From NCBI GenBank assembly GCA_003484545.1, contig DNCF01000232.1, positions 1-62,095 of the forward strand: a stretch of 62,095 nt of DNA, given 5' to 3'. The translations under genes and the position numbers were made by a program. How positions within the stretch are numbered: position 1 is the stretch's first letter; each line of letters starts with the position of its first letter. Shown in pieces: positions 36,492 through 48,539 of this stretch. This DNA is from Massilia sp. GTDB lineage: Bacteria; Pseudomonadota; Gammaproteobacteria; Burkholderiales; Burkholderiaceae_D. The notes beneath the pieces are model-generated. The model had not been told where the DNA came from. It saw only the letters and a program-made list of their open reading frames with translations, and ran no database searches.

Positions 36492-38060
36492 TCAGCGGTT
36501 GAAGCGTTCGACCAGCGCGTACTGCCCCTGCGCCGTTGCCGCGAGATCCTCGCTGAGCAGCGCCGAGCTACGGGCGTCGCCGGCGGTCTGGTCGGCGAGG
36601 CGGGCGATGGTGCTGACGTTGAGGCTGATCTCGTCGGCGACGGCGCTCTGCTCTTCGGTGGCCGAGGCGATCTGCGTGGTCATGTCGATGATATTGCCCA
36701 TGGCCTCGTTGATGCCCGTCAGCGCCTGGTCGGCCTGGACTACCTGCTCGACGCCGCGGTTGGCATGGACCCGACCGGCCTCGGTGGTCTGCACGGCGTG
36801 GCGTGCCTGCTGCTGCAGCTTTTCGATGAGCTGGTGGATCTCGCCGGTGGCCGCACCGGTACGCTGGGCCAGCTGGCGTACCTCGTCGGCAACCACGGCG
36901 AAGCCGCGGCCGCTCTCGCCGGCGCGCGCCGCCTCGATGGCGGCGTTGAGTGCCAGCAGGTTGGTCTGATCGGCGATGCTCTTGATCACGTCGACCACGC
37001 TACCGATCGCCTCGCTGTCGCTGGCCAACTGATTGACCGCTTCGCCGGTCTTGGCCACCGAGTCGGAGAGTTGCTGGATGGCCTTGCGCGTCTCGCCGGT
37101 GACTTCCCGGCCGTGGACAGTGAGGCGGCTGGCTTCACGGGTGGCATCGGCTGCCAACGCAACGTTGCTGGCCACTTCCTGCGTGGTTGCGGCCATCTCG
37201 TTGATGGCCGTGGCCACCTGCTCGGTATCCTGATGCTGCTGCACCAGGCCGTTGGCACAGTTCTGAGCCAGCGTGTCGGCCTCCTTGGCCTGACCCTGCA
37301 GCTGCACGGCGGTGTCCTGCAGGCGTGTGAGGCAGGTCTTCAGGTGGGCCTGCTGGCTGAGCATGGCCATTTCCAGCTGCACTTCGACGCCGCGGCTATC
37401 GGTGTACATGCGTGCGATCAGCGGATCACTGGTGCTCTGCTGCGCCAGCTGCATCAGCCGGCGTAGGCCACGCTGCTGCCAGTGCAGGCCGGCAAGGCCG
37501 AGCGGAATCGACAGCAGGGCCGCTGCCATAAAGCCCACGGCATGGTCGAAGAATGCACCGAGCAGAAAGCCGATCTGGCCCACCAGAATGAACGGCAGCC
37601 ACTTCATCAGTACGGGTAGCCAGACGTCGCTGCGCGGTACGCCGCTCTTGCCCGCATTCAGTCGTGCGTAGAGTGCTTCGGCGCGCTGGATCTGCTCGCG
37701 CGTCGGCTTGGTCCGCACCGATTCGTACCCGGTGACCTGCCGCTGCTGATCGAGAATCGGCGTGACGTAGGCGTTGACCCAATAATGGTCACCGTTCTTG
37801 CGACGATTCTTGACCACGCCCATCCACGGCTTGCCTTGCTTGAGCGTCGTCCACATATGCTCGAACACCGCGGGAGGCACGTCCGGATGGCGCACCAGGT
37901 TGTGCGGCGCGCGGATCAGCTCGTCGCGAGCGAAGCCACTGACTTCGGCGAAGATGTCGTTGCAGTAGGTGATCTGCCCTTTCAGGTCGGTGGTCGAGAT
38001 GAGGCGTTGCTGGTCGGGGAAGGCATATTCACGCTGGGATACGGGCTGGTTGTTACGCAT
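36492..38060 (-). CDS. aer: Aer-like aerotaxis receptor
   Basis: A 522-residue chemoreceptor. The N-terminal PAS domain (about residues 20-115) has TTDLKGQITYCNDIFAEVSG and the Aer pattern HNLVRHPDVPPAVFEHMWTT, which binds FAD in Aer proteins. Then come a short hydrophobic anchor (about 148-190), a HAMP-like stretch and the signalling tip QTNLLALNAAIEAARAGESG with GFAVVADEVRQLAQRT. It senses redox or oxygen state and signals to CheA. Its position between the cbb3 genes and acnA is as in Pseudomonas aeruginosa. There is no coding sequence in the 307-bp gap upstream. Confidence 0.9.
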   Translation of the reverse strand: MRNNQPVSQREYAFPDQQRLISTTDLKGQITYCNDIFAEVSGFARDELIRAPHNLVRHPDVPPAVFEHMWTTLKQGKPWMGVVKNRRKNGDHYWVNAYVTPILDQQRQVTGYESVRTKPTREQIQRAEALYARLNAGKSGVPRSDVWLPVLMKWLPFILVGQIGFLLGAFFDHAVGFMAAALLSIPLGLAGLHWQQRGLRRLMQLAQQSTSDPLIARMYTDSRGVEVQLEMAMLSQQAHLKTCLTRLQDTAVQLQGQAKEADTLAQNCANGLVQQHQDTEQVATAINEMAATTQEVASNVALAADATREASRLTVHGREVTGETRKAIQQLSDSVAKTGEAVNQLASDSEAIGSVVDVIKSIADQTNLLALNAAIEAARAGESGRGFAVVADEVRQLAQRTGAATGEIHQLIEKLQQQARHAVQTTEAGRVHANRGVEQVVQADQALTGINEAMGNIIDMTTQIASATEEQSAVADEISLNVSTIARLADQTAGDARSSALLSEDLAATAQGQYALVERFNR

Positions 38061-38367
38061 CGACTTTTCACGCCTGGCATTGAATGTTCGGAGGAGCGCG
38101 CCTGACCTTTGATGTTCTTCTGAGTCTGGGCTGACCTATGGGTCGGCCATGGCGTGGCGTTCTTGAGACGGCAAAGCTGATTCGAGGATCAACTTTGGTC
38201 GAAAGGCGACTGACGGCAGATTCGGCTTAATGGTTCTGCAATCTTTTTGCGAGAGGGTTAATGCGTGTCCGGACGTTCCGGTCGGCGGGGCGGTGGCGAA
38301 GTCAGGGACCGGACAGCGTGCATGGATGTTCAGGCGGCTGGAGATAGGACGCCAGTGGACGGCGAAA

Positions 38368-38401
38368 CGCCGGTGCGAACGGATTCGCACCGGCGTTTTT
38401 T
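38368..38401. terminator. 12-bp terminator hairpin beyond acnA
   Basis: CGCCGGTGCGAA and TTCGCACCGGCG form a perfect stem with loop CGGA. A TTTTTT run follows on the plus strand and TTT on the minus strand. It lies just past the acnA stop and could work in both directions. Confidence 0.8.
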
Positions 38402-38409
38402 CTGCCTGA

Positions 38410-41085
<2,676 letters not shown>

Positions 41086-41258
41086 TCCTCATCTCCTTGT
41101 GCCCACACGGTGAGGGCTGGCTGATGAACGAGCTTTGAAACTAGCCCTTGGGCAGGTGTTTCGCTACTGCACTGGACCGGGCGATGCGGGCGAGGGTTCC
41201 CGCGGTCGGCTATGATGCGCGGCTTTGGCGCAGACCCGACCGCTCACAGGATCCGAAC

Positions 41259-42308
41259 ATGAATACATTGTTGCTGCATTGCCGCCCCGGGTTCGAAGGC
41301 GAGGTCTGTGCCGAAATCAGTGAGCACGCCGCCATCCTCGAAGTCGCCGGCTATGCCAAGGCGCGGCCTGACAGCGCCTGTGCCGAGTTCATCTGCAGCG
41401 AGCCCGGCGGCGCCGAAAGGCTGATGCGCCGGCTGCGCTTCGCCGATCTGATTTTTCCGCGGCAATGGGCACGTGGCGACTACCTGCAGCTTCCGGAAAC
41501 CGATCGCATCAGCGTGCTGCTGGCGCACCTGGCGGACTACCCGGTGTGCAGCAGCCTGTGGCTGGAGGTGCTGGATACCAACGATGGCAAGGAGCTTTCC
41601 AACTTCTGCCGCAAGTTCGAGGCGCCGCTGCGCAAGGCGCTGGTCAAGGCCGGGCGCCTCGACGAGCAGGGCAAGGGGCCGCGCCTTCTGCTCACGTTCA
41701 AGAGCGGTCGCGAAGTATTCGTCGGCATCGCCGAGGCGAACAACAGCGCGCTGTGGCCGATGGGCATCCCGCGCCTGAAGTTTCCGCGCCAGGCACCCAG
41801 CCGCTCGACGCTCAAGCTGGAGGAGGCCTGGCACCATTTCATCCCGCGTGAGCAGTGGGATACGCGGCTGGCGGCGGGCATGACCGGAGTCGACCTCGGC
41901 GCGGCGCCGGGCGGCTGGACCTGGCAGATGGTCAACCGGCATATCAAGGTCAGCGCGGTGGACAACGGGCCGATGAACGCCGACCTGATGGATTCCGGGC
42001 TGGTGGAACATTTTCGCGCCGACGGCTTTACCTTCCGCCCGAAAAGGCCGGTGGACTGGATGGTCTGCGACATCGTCGAGAAGCCGGCGCGCAATGCTGC
42101 GCTGCTGGAAACCTGGATCGGCGAGGGCCTGTGCCGCGAGGCGGTGGTGAACCTCAAGTTGCCGATGAAGCAGCGCTACGCCGAGGTCAAGCGCCTGCTC
42201 GAACGTATTGCCGACGGGCTGGCCGAACGTGGCGTCAAGGCCAGTATCGGCTGCAAGCAGCTGTATCACGACCGGGAAGAGGTGACCTGTCACCTGCGCC
42301 GCCTCTGA
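41259..42308 (+). CDS. rlmM: 23S rRNA 2'-O-methyltransferase RlmM
   Basis: The 349-residue enzyme methylates the ribose of C2498 in 23S rRNA. An N-terminal THUMP-like region precedes a Rossmann domain with the SAM-binding motif MTGVDLGAAPGGWTWQMVNR. VDWMVCDIVEKPARNAALLE and VVNLKLPMKQRYAEVKRLLE carry the catalytic residues of the family. The ATG at 41259 starts MNTLLLHCRPGFEGEVCAEI, as expected. It is followed after 72 bases by tusA. Confidence 0.94.
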   Translation: MNTLLLHCRPGFEGEVCAEISEHAAILEVAGYAKARPDSACAEFICSEPGGAERLMRRLRFADLIFPRQWARGDYLQLPETDRISVLLAHLADYPVCSSLWLEVLDTNDGKELSNFCRKFEAPLRKALVKAGRLDEQGKGPRLLLTFKSGREVFVGIAEANNSALWPMGIPRLKFPRQAPSRSTLKLEEAWHHFIPREQWDTRLAAGMTGVDLGAAPGGWTWQMVNRHIKVSAVDNGPMNADLMDSGLVEHFRADGFTFRPKRPVDWMVCDIVEKPARNAALLETWIGEGLCREAVVNLKLPMKQRYAEVKRLLERIADGLAERGVKASIGCKQLYHDREEVTCHLRRL

Positions 42309-42380
42309 TCGTTGATCGGCAGCGGATGACCTGTTCTCCCGCTTGCGCCACAATGCACGCCTGTTTTCCGGAGCCCCCTG

Positions 42381-42632
42381 ATGAGCCAATCAGCTGAAAT
42401 GACTGTCGACGCCGTTCTCGACGCCACCGGCCTGAACTGTCCCGAGCCGGTGATGATGCTGCACAACAAGGTGCGCGACCTGGCTGGCGGGGCCATGCTC
42501 AAGGTCATCGCTACCGATCCCTCGACCCAGCGCGACATTCCCAAGTTCTGCGTGTTCCTCGGCCATGATCTGGTCGAACAGCAGGCCGAGGCCGGTACCT
42601 ATCTGTACTGGATTCGCAAGAAACTCGACTGA
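42381..42632 (+). CDS. tusA: sulfur carrier protein TusA
   Basis: An 83-residue sulfur-relay protein that carries persulfide on Cys20 (DATGLNCPEPVMMLHNKVRD, with the CPxP motif). It acts in 2-thiouridine formation on tRNA and other sulfur transfers. The full family fold is present, ending GTYLYWIRKK. It is on the same strand as rlmM, probably co-transcribed, and converges with the oxidase cluster. Confidence 0.96.
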   Translation: MSQSAEMTVDAVLDATGLNCPEPVMMLHNKVRDLAGGAMLKVIATDPSTQRDIPKFCVFLGHDLVEQQAEAGTYLYWIRKKLD

Positions 42633-42671
42633 CCGCGCCTTCCCGCAGGGCTGACGCTCCGCCGTTGCGTG

Positions 42672-43526
42672 TCAGAGATCCGGCGCGGCGGCTCGCGTAT
42701 TCTGCCGCCGCCACATGCGGGTCAGCCAGCGCCAGGCGATCCAGCCGCCGCCGATCAGGTAGATCAGCCCCCCCGGCACCCACATGATCAGCCCGGCCAG
42801 CTGCTGATCTTCCACTGAGCGGCCTTCACCGTAGAACGACACGCTACCGAAGGTGAGCAGGGCGCCCAGCAGACCGGTGTGCATCAGCGTCAGCAGCACC
42901 GCCATCAGTGCCTGTGGAACCTGCTTCGGGTTCGCGCGCAGCACCGACCACCAGAACAGCCAGCCGGTGAACAGGAAGCATGCATGCTCGAAGGCATGCC
43001 ACCAGAGGTTGTCCAGCGCCAGCACATAGAGCTTCGGTGTGTGCCAGATCCAGATCACCGCGCCATGCAGCAGCGCCAGCAGCGTGGGGTAGCGCCCGGC
43101 ACGCAGGATCCCGGTCCATAGCGGCTGGGCGAAGCGGCCGGTGACCCCGCGCCATTGCGGCAGCGGTCGCGCCAGCGCCCACAGCGGGGCGATCACGATG
43201 ATGAACAGCATGTGTTGGGTCATGTGCCAGGCCGTGCTGGTTTCCGCCCAGTCGTCGATGGGGCCGAACACCGAGAACACCACCAGCAGCATTGCTGCGT
43301 GAAAGCAGAGGGCTTCATGGCGCCGCGGCGCAACCTTGCGACCGCCGAGCAGGTACAGCAGCCAGGCCGCTGCCACCAGCAAAGCGGTCAGCAGCAGCGG
43401 CGCGCGGTCGAGCACATGGGCGTCGAACAGGCCGTGGGCGAAGGCAGGCGTCGATACACTCAGGGCTACCGGCAACGTCAGCAGTCCCGGTGATATTCGC
43501 CGTTTGGCTCGGAAGATCACAGGCAT
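42672..43526 (-). CDS. caa3-type CtaG-like cytochrome oxidase assembly protein
   Basis: A 284-residue protein with a signal-like N-terminus (LLTLPVALSVSTPAFAHG) and about seven membrane spans. It has the caa3_CtaG family pattern TAWHMTQHMLFIIVIAPLWA and a later VIWIWHTPKLYVLALDNLWW and EHACFLFTGWLFWW. It is thought to help insert copper into the oxidase. The ATG at 43526 overlaps the preceding gene by ten bases. It is the last gene of the coxB-coxAC cluster. Confidence 0.82.
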   Translation of the reverse strand: MPVIFRAKRRISPGLLTLPVALSVSTPAFAHGLFDAHVLDRAPLLLTALLVAAAWLLYLLGGRKVAPRRHEALCFHAAMLLVVFSVFGPIDDWAETSTAWHMTQHMLFIIVIAPLWALARPLPQWRGVTGRFAQPLWTGILRAGRYPTLLALLHGAVIWIWHTPKLYVLALDNLWWHAFEHACFLFTGWLFWWSVLRANPKQVPQALMAVLLTLMHTGLLGALLTFGSVSFYGEGRSVEDQQLAGLIMWVPGGLIYLIGGGWIAWRWLTRMWRRQNTRAAAPDL

Positions 43527-43876
43527 GGCGGTATCTGCAACAGCGGAATGCCGACGAACAGCGTGGCCAGGGCCGCGATGAAGTGAATACCCGCAGCGAT
43601 CTTGGTGACGAACTGCTGCCGTTCGTTCTGTTCCTCCGGTGCCCGCGACAGACGCCAGAAATAGCGCGCCATCCACAGCAGCAACGCGAGGGTCAGCAGG
43701 GTCAGGGCACCCAGGCTGCCGTTCAGCCAGTTCCATACGCCCTGGGCCGGGTCGGGCGGGCTGAGCTTGCAGATCACCGCCTGGCCGCCATACATGGCGA
43801 TGAACCACAGGCTCCAGATGATCAGGCCGATCGGAATCTGGATCGGATGGTAGGGCGACGTCCGCGCATACCTCAT
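43517..43876 (-). CDS. small membrane protein of the aa3 oxidase cluster
   Basis: A 119-residue protein with three hydrophobic spans (IGLIIWSLWFIAMYGGQAVI; SLGALTLLTLALLLWMARYF; IAAGIHFIAALATLFVGIPL). Its ATG overlaps the coxAC stop by one base (TGATG), and its end overlaps the ctaG-like start, so it is translated with the oxidase. I do not recognise a named family. A subunit IV-like or assembly role is an inference from position. Confidence 0.7.
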   Translation of the reverse strand: MRYARTSPYHPIQIPIGLIIWSLWFIAMYGGQAVICKLSPPDPAQGVWNWLNGSLGALTLLTLALLLWMARYFWRLSRAPEEQNERQQFVTKIAAGIHFIAALATLFVGIPLLQIPPCL

Positions 43877-46404
43877 CACGCACCTCCCCAGGTGGCCGGA
43901 AACAGCACGATGGCCGCATAGCTGACCCAGAGCACACCCAGGTTGTAGTACCAGAGCTGCTCGACCACGACGGGCTCGTATGGCGCCTTGTCGCCCACGT
44001 AACCGAGGGCTACGCGCCATGCCTGCAGACCGGTGAGCACCGCTGCCAGTGTGCAATGGATCAGGCTGTACGCGAGCATTACGAACACCACGGCATCATG
44101 TGCGGTTTCGGTAGGTGCCAGCCCCGCGCTCAGCATCAGCCACAGCAGCATCACCGACTGCGCCAGTGCCAGCAGCCCCAGCCACGCCAGCTGCGCCATC
44201 AGCCCGTGGTGCGTGCCGCCCCGCAGGCGCTTGATCAGACGGTGCAGCCAGAGCGTGCCCGCGCTCAGCAGCACGGCGCTGGCGAACATCAGCCAGCCGT
44301 TGAGCTGGCTCTCCGGCACCCGCCATTGCGGCGAAACGGTCCAGAGGTAGAACCAGCCGAACAGCAGCGACAGATAGAGCGCGCCGTTGGCCAACAGTGT
44401 TACGCCCATGCCCCACAGGCCCGGCCCGTCGAACGTGCGTGAATGCAGCGGTGGCTCACCGGGCTGGGTATGGGCATCCGGCGCGGCGGCGGGGTGGGCA
44501 CCGTTCTCCCACGACCAGCGCAGCAGTACCACCACTGTCGCCACGGTCGCGCCGAGGGCGACCCAGTAGAACTTGTTCAGCAGGCTGAGGCAGAGCACGG
44601 CGAGGAACACGGACGCGATGAACGGCAGCCAGCTGTTGCCCGGTAGGTGAATGATCTCGCGCACCTTGCCGGTCAGCGGGTCGCTGCCCCAGGTCTCCCG
44701 GCGGCCATGATCGATTACCGTCAGCGCGTGCTCGCCTCGGGCTACGCTGTCTGGCAGGTCCGGGTCCTTCCATAGCGGGTGGCGATCGGTTACGTCCGGC
44801 AGGCTGACGAAGTTGTAGGCGCTCGGTGGCAGGCAGGTGGCCCACTCCAGCGTATCGGCCTGCCAGGGGTTCTTCGGCGCCGGCTTGCCGAAACGGAAGT
44901 GCAGCACGATGTCCAGCAGGATGGTCGCGACGCCCACCGCCATGATGAAGCTGCCGATGGAGGACACCAGGTTGGGCATGTCCCAGCCCAGTCCCGTGTC
45001 ATAGGTGTAGACCCGCCGCGGCATGCCGATCAGCCCGGTCCAGTGCATGATCAGGAAGGTCACGTTGAAGCCGATGAAGAACAGCCAGAAGCCCCAACGG
45101 CCGAGCTTGGCCGAGGGCATGCGGCCAGAGAAGTGTGGCAGCCAGTAATACAGCCCGGCCATCAGCGGGAAAACCATGCCGCCCACCAGCACGTAGTGCA
45201 TGTGAGCAACCACGAAGTGGGTGTCGTGCACCTGCCAGTCGAACGGCACCAGTGCCAGCATCACGCCGGTCAGCCCGCCAGCGACGAAGACGATGAGAAA
45301 GCCCACCAGCCAGAGCATTGGCACCTTGTATACCGGCTTGCCGAGCCAGAGCGTCGCCAGCCAGGCAAAGATCTGCACACCGGTGGGGATCGCCACCAGC
45401 ATGCTCGCCGCCGAGAAGAACGCTGTGGCCAGCTGCGGAATGCCGACCGTGAACATGTGGTGCACCCACAGCCCGAAACTGATGAAGCCGGTGGTCAGCA
45501 CGCCCAGCACCACCCAGCGGTAGCCCACCAGCGGACGCTGGCAGAACACCGGGATCAGCGTCGAGACGATTCCCGCGCCCGGCAGGAAGATGATGTACAC
45601 CTCGGGGTGGCCGAACAGCCAGAACAGGTGCTGCCAGAGCACCGGGTCGCCGCCCCGGGCGACATCGAAGAATGGCATACCGGCCGCGCGCTCCAGCTCC
45701 AGCAGAATGGAGCCGAGTATCAATGGCGGGAAGCCGACCACGATCATCATGGCCATCACCAGGATGTACCAGGCGTACAGCGGCATCTTGTGCAGCGCCA
45801 TGCCGTTGGTACGGGTGCGCAGGATCGACACCACCAGCTCGACCCCCGCCGACACCGCGGAAATCTCCACGAAGGTGATGCCGAGCAGCCAGAAATCCGA
45901 GTTCACCCCCGGAGTATGCGCTGAACTGGACAGCGGCGTGTACATGAACCAGCCGGCCTTCGGCGCGATGTCGAGGAAGATGCTCGACAGCAGGATCAGC
46001 CCGCCGAACAGGTAGCAGTAATAGCCCAGCGCGGACAGCCGCGGGAATACCAGGTCGCGGGCGCCGATCATCTTCGGGATCAGGTAGACCGCCAGCCCCT
46101 CCATCATCGGCACGGCGAAGAGGAACATCATCACCGTGCCATGCATGGTGAAGACCTGGTTGTAGACGTCCGGCTCCATCAGCTCGTAGCCGGGCAGGGC
46201 GAGTTGCGTGCGGATCAGCATCGCCAGCAGGCCGCCGACGAGGAAGAAGAAGGCGCCGGTCACCAGGAATCGAAGGCCGATGCTGGTGTGGTTGACGATG
46301 GTCAGCGCGCGCCAGCCGCGCGGGTTGCCCCACACCTCGTTGAACTGGTCGTGCAGCTGGTCAGGGTCGGTGGCGGGGGCGCCAGTGTTACGGGTCGGGG
46401 TCAT
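43876..46404 (-). CDS. cytochrome c oxidase fused subunits I and III
   Basis: An 842-residue fusion of oxidase subunit I (about residues 1-560) with a subunit III-like domain (about 600-842). Heme and CuB ligand regions include VFTMHGTVMMFLFAVPMMEG, the A-type GHPEVYIIFLPGAGIVSTLI with its proton-channel glutamate, GLWVHHMFTVGIPQLATAFF, and HDTHFVVAHMHYVLVGGMVF. The C-terminal part has the HCTLAAVLTGL and WYYNLGVLWVSYAAIVLF spans of subunit III. It follows coxB with a four-base overlap and is a terminal oxidase of the proton-pumping aa3 class. Confidence 0.92.
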   Translation of the reverse strand: MTPTRNTGAPATDPDQLHDQFNEVWGNPRGWRALTIVNHTSIGLRFLVTGAFFFLVGGLLAMLIRTQLALPGYELMEPDVYNQVFTMHGTVMMFLFAVPMMEGLAVYLIPKMIGARDLVFPRLSALGYYCYLFGGLILLSSIFLDIAPKAGWFMYTPLSSSAHTPGVNSDFWLLGITFVEISAVSAGVELVVSILRTRTNGMALHKMPLYAWYILVMAMMIVVGFPPLILGSILLELERAAGMPFFDVARGGDPVLWQHLFWLFGHPEVYIIFLPGAGIVSTLIPVFCQRPLVGYRWVVLGVLTTGFISFGLWVHHMFTVGIPQLATAFFSAASMLVAIPTGVQIFAWLATLWLGKPVYKVPMLWLVGFLIVFVAGGLTGVMLALVPFDWQVHDTHFVVAHMHYVLVGGMVFPLMAGLYYWLPHFSGRMPSAKLGRWGFWLFFIGFNVTFLIMHWTGLIGMPRRVYTYDTGLGWDMPNLVSSIGSFIMAVGVATILLDIVLHFRFGKPAPKNPWQADTLEWATCLPPSAYNFVSLPDVTDRHPLWKDPDLPDSVARGEHALTVIDHGRRETWGSDPLTGKVREIIHLPGNSWLPFIASVFLAVLCLSLLNKFYWVALGATVATVVVLLRWSWENGAHPAAAPDAHTQPGEPPLHSRTFDGPGLWGMGVTLLANGALYLSLLFGWFYLWTVSPQWRVPESQLNGWLMFASAVLLSAGTLWLHRLIKRLRGGTHHGLMAQLAWLGLLALAQSVMLLWLMLSAGLAPTETAHDAVVFVMLAYSLIHCTLAAVLTGLQAWRVALGYVGDKAPYEPVVVEQLWYYNLGVLWVSYAAIVLFPATWGGA

Positions 46405-47489
46405 GGAGCGAGCGTCTCCAGCCAGTCGGCAAGCTGGCCGAGGGTTTCTTCGGGAATGTCGTCGTGGCGGGGCATGGCAATGCCGTGCTTGATGCTCTGA
46501 TGATCGCTGAGCCAGCGGCGCAGGCCTTCGGCGTCGTTGGCAATCACCCCGGCACCCAGCGTCGGGCGGGTCGCCAGGTCGCTCAGATCCGGGGCGCGAT
46601 TGCCGTCACTGACACCGGCGACGCGGTGGCACTGCCCGCAGCGCTCGTCGAACACCTGGCCGGCGGCGCCGCCCGGCGGCTGGTGCTCACGCCCGGTGCG
46701 GGCCTCGATCCAGGTAGCGAACGCATCGGCTTCGAGAGCTTCGACATGCAGGATCATGTGCGCGTGCTGGCTGCCGCAGAACTCCGAACACTGCCCGCGG
46801 AAGACGCCAGTCTGGGAGGCCTGCAGACGCAAGGTGTTGGTCCGCCCGGGCACCATGTCCAGTTTGCCGCCCAGTCGCGGCACCCAGAACGAATGGATGA
46901 CGTCGGCACTGGTCACCTCGACGTCGACCGGTCGATCTATCGGCAGGATGAACTGATTGGCGGTCACCACGCCGCTTTCCGGGTAACGCACCTCCCACCA
47001 CCATTGATGGCCGATCACCTGGACACGCAGCGGCTGTTCGCCTTCCACCGGCAGCGGCAGCATGCTGCGTCCGGTAGGGATGCCGAAGGCCAGCAGCGCG
47101 ACGATGCTGACCGTGGGCAGGACGAGGCCGCCACCGATGATCCAGCGCCGGTTGATGCGCTTGGCCTCTTCGGCGCTGTGGGTGCGCGGCTGACGCAGCA
47201 TCGCGTAGATCCACAGCGCGCTGACCACCGCCAGCACCACCACGGAGAAGCCGAACATCGCCCACCAGACATTGGCCACATCGCGCGCCATGGGTCCGGC
47301 CGGCGACAGCGCCGATTGCGGCCCCTCGCAGCCGAGCAGCAAAGGAACTGCCAGCGCCAGCGTGGTCCATTTGAAAGGGTTGCCGCCTCGTCTCGCTGAG
47401 CGGGCGGCCTGTTTCAGTTTGGAGCCTGGGAGGGCCGGATGGCCACAGAACGCGAGTCCATCAACAGTAACGCTGCCATTGCGGGCCAT
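46401..47489 (-). CDS. coxB: cytochrome c oxidase subunit II with fused cytochrome c domain
   Basis: Up to 362 residues. A lipoprotein-type signal (LALAVPLLLGCEGPQ) is followed by two membrane helices, then the CuA domain with CSEFCGSQHAHM and the aromatic patch VIGHQWWWEVRYP. A C-terminal cytochrome c domain carries CGQCH and a late AMPRHDDIPEE methionine, making it a caa3-type subunit. The start is uncertain. The first ATG (47489) lies inside the divergent DUF2231 gene and would give an unusually long leader, so a non-ATG start nearer the lipobox is possible. Confidence 0.88.
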   Translation of the reverse strand: MARNGSVTVDGLAFCGHPALPGSKLKQAARSARRGGNPFKWTTLALAVPLLLGCEGPQSALSPAGPMARDVANVWWAMFGFSVVVLAVVSALWIYAMLRQPRTHSAEEAKRINRRWIIGGGLVLPTVSIVALLAFGIPTGRSMLPLPVEGEQPLRVQVIGHQWWWEVRYPESGVVTANQFILPIDRPVDVEVTSADVIHSFWVPRLGGKLDMVPGRTNTLRLQASQTGVFRGQCSEFCGSQHAHMILHVEALEADAFATWIEARTGREHQPPGGAAGQVFDERCGQCHRVAGVSDGNRAPDLSDLATRPTLGAGVIANDAEGLRRWLSDHQSIKHGIAMPRHDDIPEETLGQLADWLETLAP

Positions 47490-47918
47490 CCGCTGCACCC
47501 AATGATGATCCATTTCCCGGTCGCTGCCCTGATCGGTTTGGTGCCGGCGGACCTGGCCTACCTCTGGACTCTCGACGAGTTCTGGTGGCGTGCTGCGCTC
47601 TGGCTGTCCGGCGTCGGCGCGATCGGCGGCTGGATCGCCAGCATCGCGGGTGTCATCGACCTGGTATCGGTTCAGCAGATCCGCCGCAAGGTCACCGCCT
47701 GGTGCCATGCGATCCTGGCGGTGATGATGCTGTCGTTGGCCTCGCTGAACTGGCTGCTGCGCTACCAGGGCATGGACCGCGGCGACGGCGACGCGATGTG
47801 GGGGCTGTATCTCTCGCTGCTCACGGCCGTGCTGATTTCCCTGGCCGCTTTCCTTGGCGGGCGGCTGGTCTACGAGCACGCGGTCGGTGTGGATCTGGAT
47901 GGCGAGCAGGCGCCCTGA
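47439..47918 (+). CDS. DUF2231 membrane protein
   Basis: A 159-residue protein with four hydrophobic spans and the DUF2231 opening IAGHPLHPMMIHFPVAALIG, whose histidines suggest heme or metal binding. Function is not established. The ATG at 47439 follows a GGGAGGG site and overlaps the predicted coxB leader head-to-head by about 50 bases. Similar genes often accompany oxidase clusters, so a role in electron transfer or metal handling is possible. Confidence 0.82.
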   Translation: MATERESINSNAAIAGHPLHPMMIHFPVAALIGLVPADLAYLWTLDEFWWRAALWLSGVGAIGGWIASIAGVIDLVSVQQIRRKVTAWCHAILAVMMLSLASLNWLLRYQGMDRGDGDAMWGLYLSLLTAVLISLAAFLGGRLVYEHAVGVDLDGEQAP

Positions 47919-48020
47919 GCCGTCGCAACGACGTGCCGGAGACGGCCAGCTCGGGCAGGCGGGATGGGAATGGTCGAGGCGGGCCGGGCGATCGGTCATG
48001 CGGGGCGGTCATTCCTTGAG

Positions 48021-48446
48021 TCAGAAGGGTTTGGCCAGTACCAGCCACAGGGTCAGGGCAATCAGAACCGGCACCAGTACACCCAGTGCCATGCACTGGT
48101 ATGTGACGCCGCGCTCCGGCTCACGTTCGATACGCAGGACCAGAACGCCACACAGCGCATGACAGAGCGCCATGGCCGTGACCACCGTGAGTTTCATGAT
48201 CAGCCAGCCGGCGAGGGTGCCGTCACGCAGGAACAATGCCGTGCCGGACCCAATGGCCAGTAGCGCGGCCGGTGTGCTGATGAGGGTGAAGACCATGCGG
48301 GTGAGGTGGGCATGGTCGCGGTAGAACAGCTGCTCGCTGCGCTTGGTGCCGGCGGCGATCATCGCCGGAAGATAGAGCAGCGAGCCGCACCAGCAGAGCA
48401 GGGCGGCGAAATGCAGCAGTTTGAGCAAGGGCATGCCGGTCTCCAT
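48021..48446 (-). CDS. CopD-family membrane protein
   Basis: A 141-residue protein with four membrane spans that begins LLKLLHFAALLCWCGSLLYL and continues with AHLTRMVFTLISTPAALLAI and TGTALFLRDG-like loops, as in the CopD domain (also found in HemJ-like proteins). Histidines at the membrane faces suggest copper or heme contact. It is next to the aa3 cluster on the same strand and may serve it. Start may be 48446 or the ATG at 48434. Confidence 0.75.
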   Translation of the reverse strand: METGMPLLKLLHFAALLCWCGSLLYLPAMIAAGTKRSEQLFYRDHAHLTRMVFTLISTPAALLAIGSGTALFLRDGTLAGWLIMKLTVVTAMALCHALCGVLVLRIEREPERGVTYQCMALGVLVPVLIALTLWLVLAKPF

Positions 48447-48487
48447 CCTGCCTGACGCGAATCTGAGGATGTGACAGTGGCGCTTCA

Positions 48488-48520
48488 GGGCAGTTCGTCG
48501 CTTTTGCCGGCGAACTGCCT
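48488..48520. terminator. hairpin after the ion channel gene
   Basis: GGCAGTTCG (48489-48497) and CGAACTGCC (48511-48519) form a nine-base stem beyond the channel gene stop at 48,540. A short T-run lies in the loop, not after the stem, so terminator function is tentative. Confidence 0.5.
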
Positions 48521-48539
48521 TCCCGGTCAGCCGCGGGTG

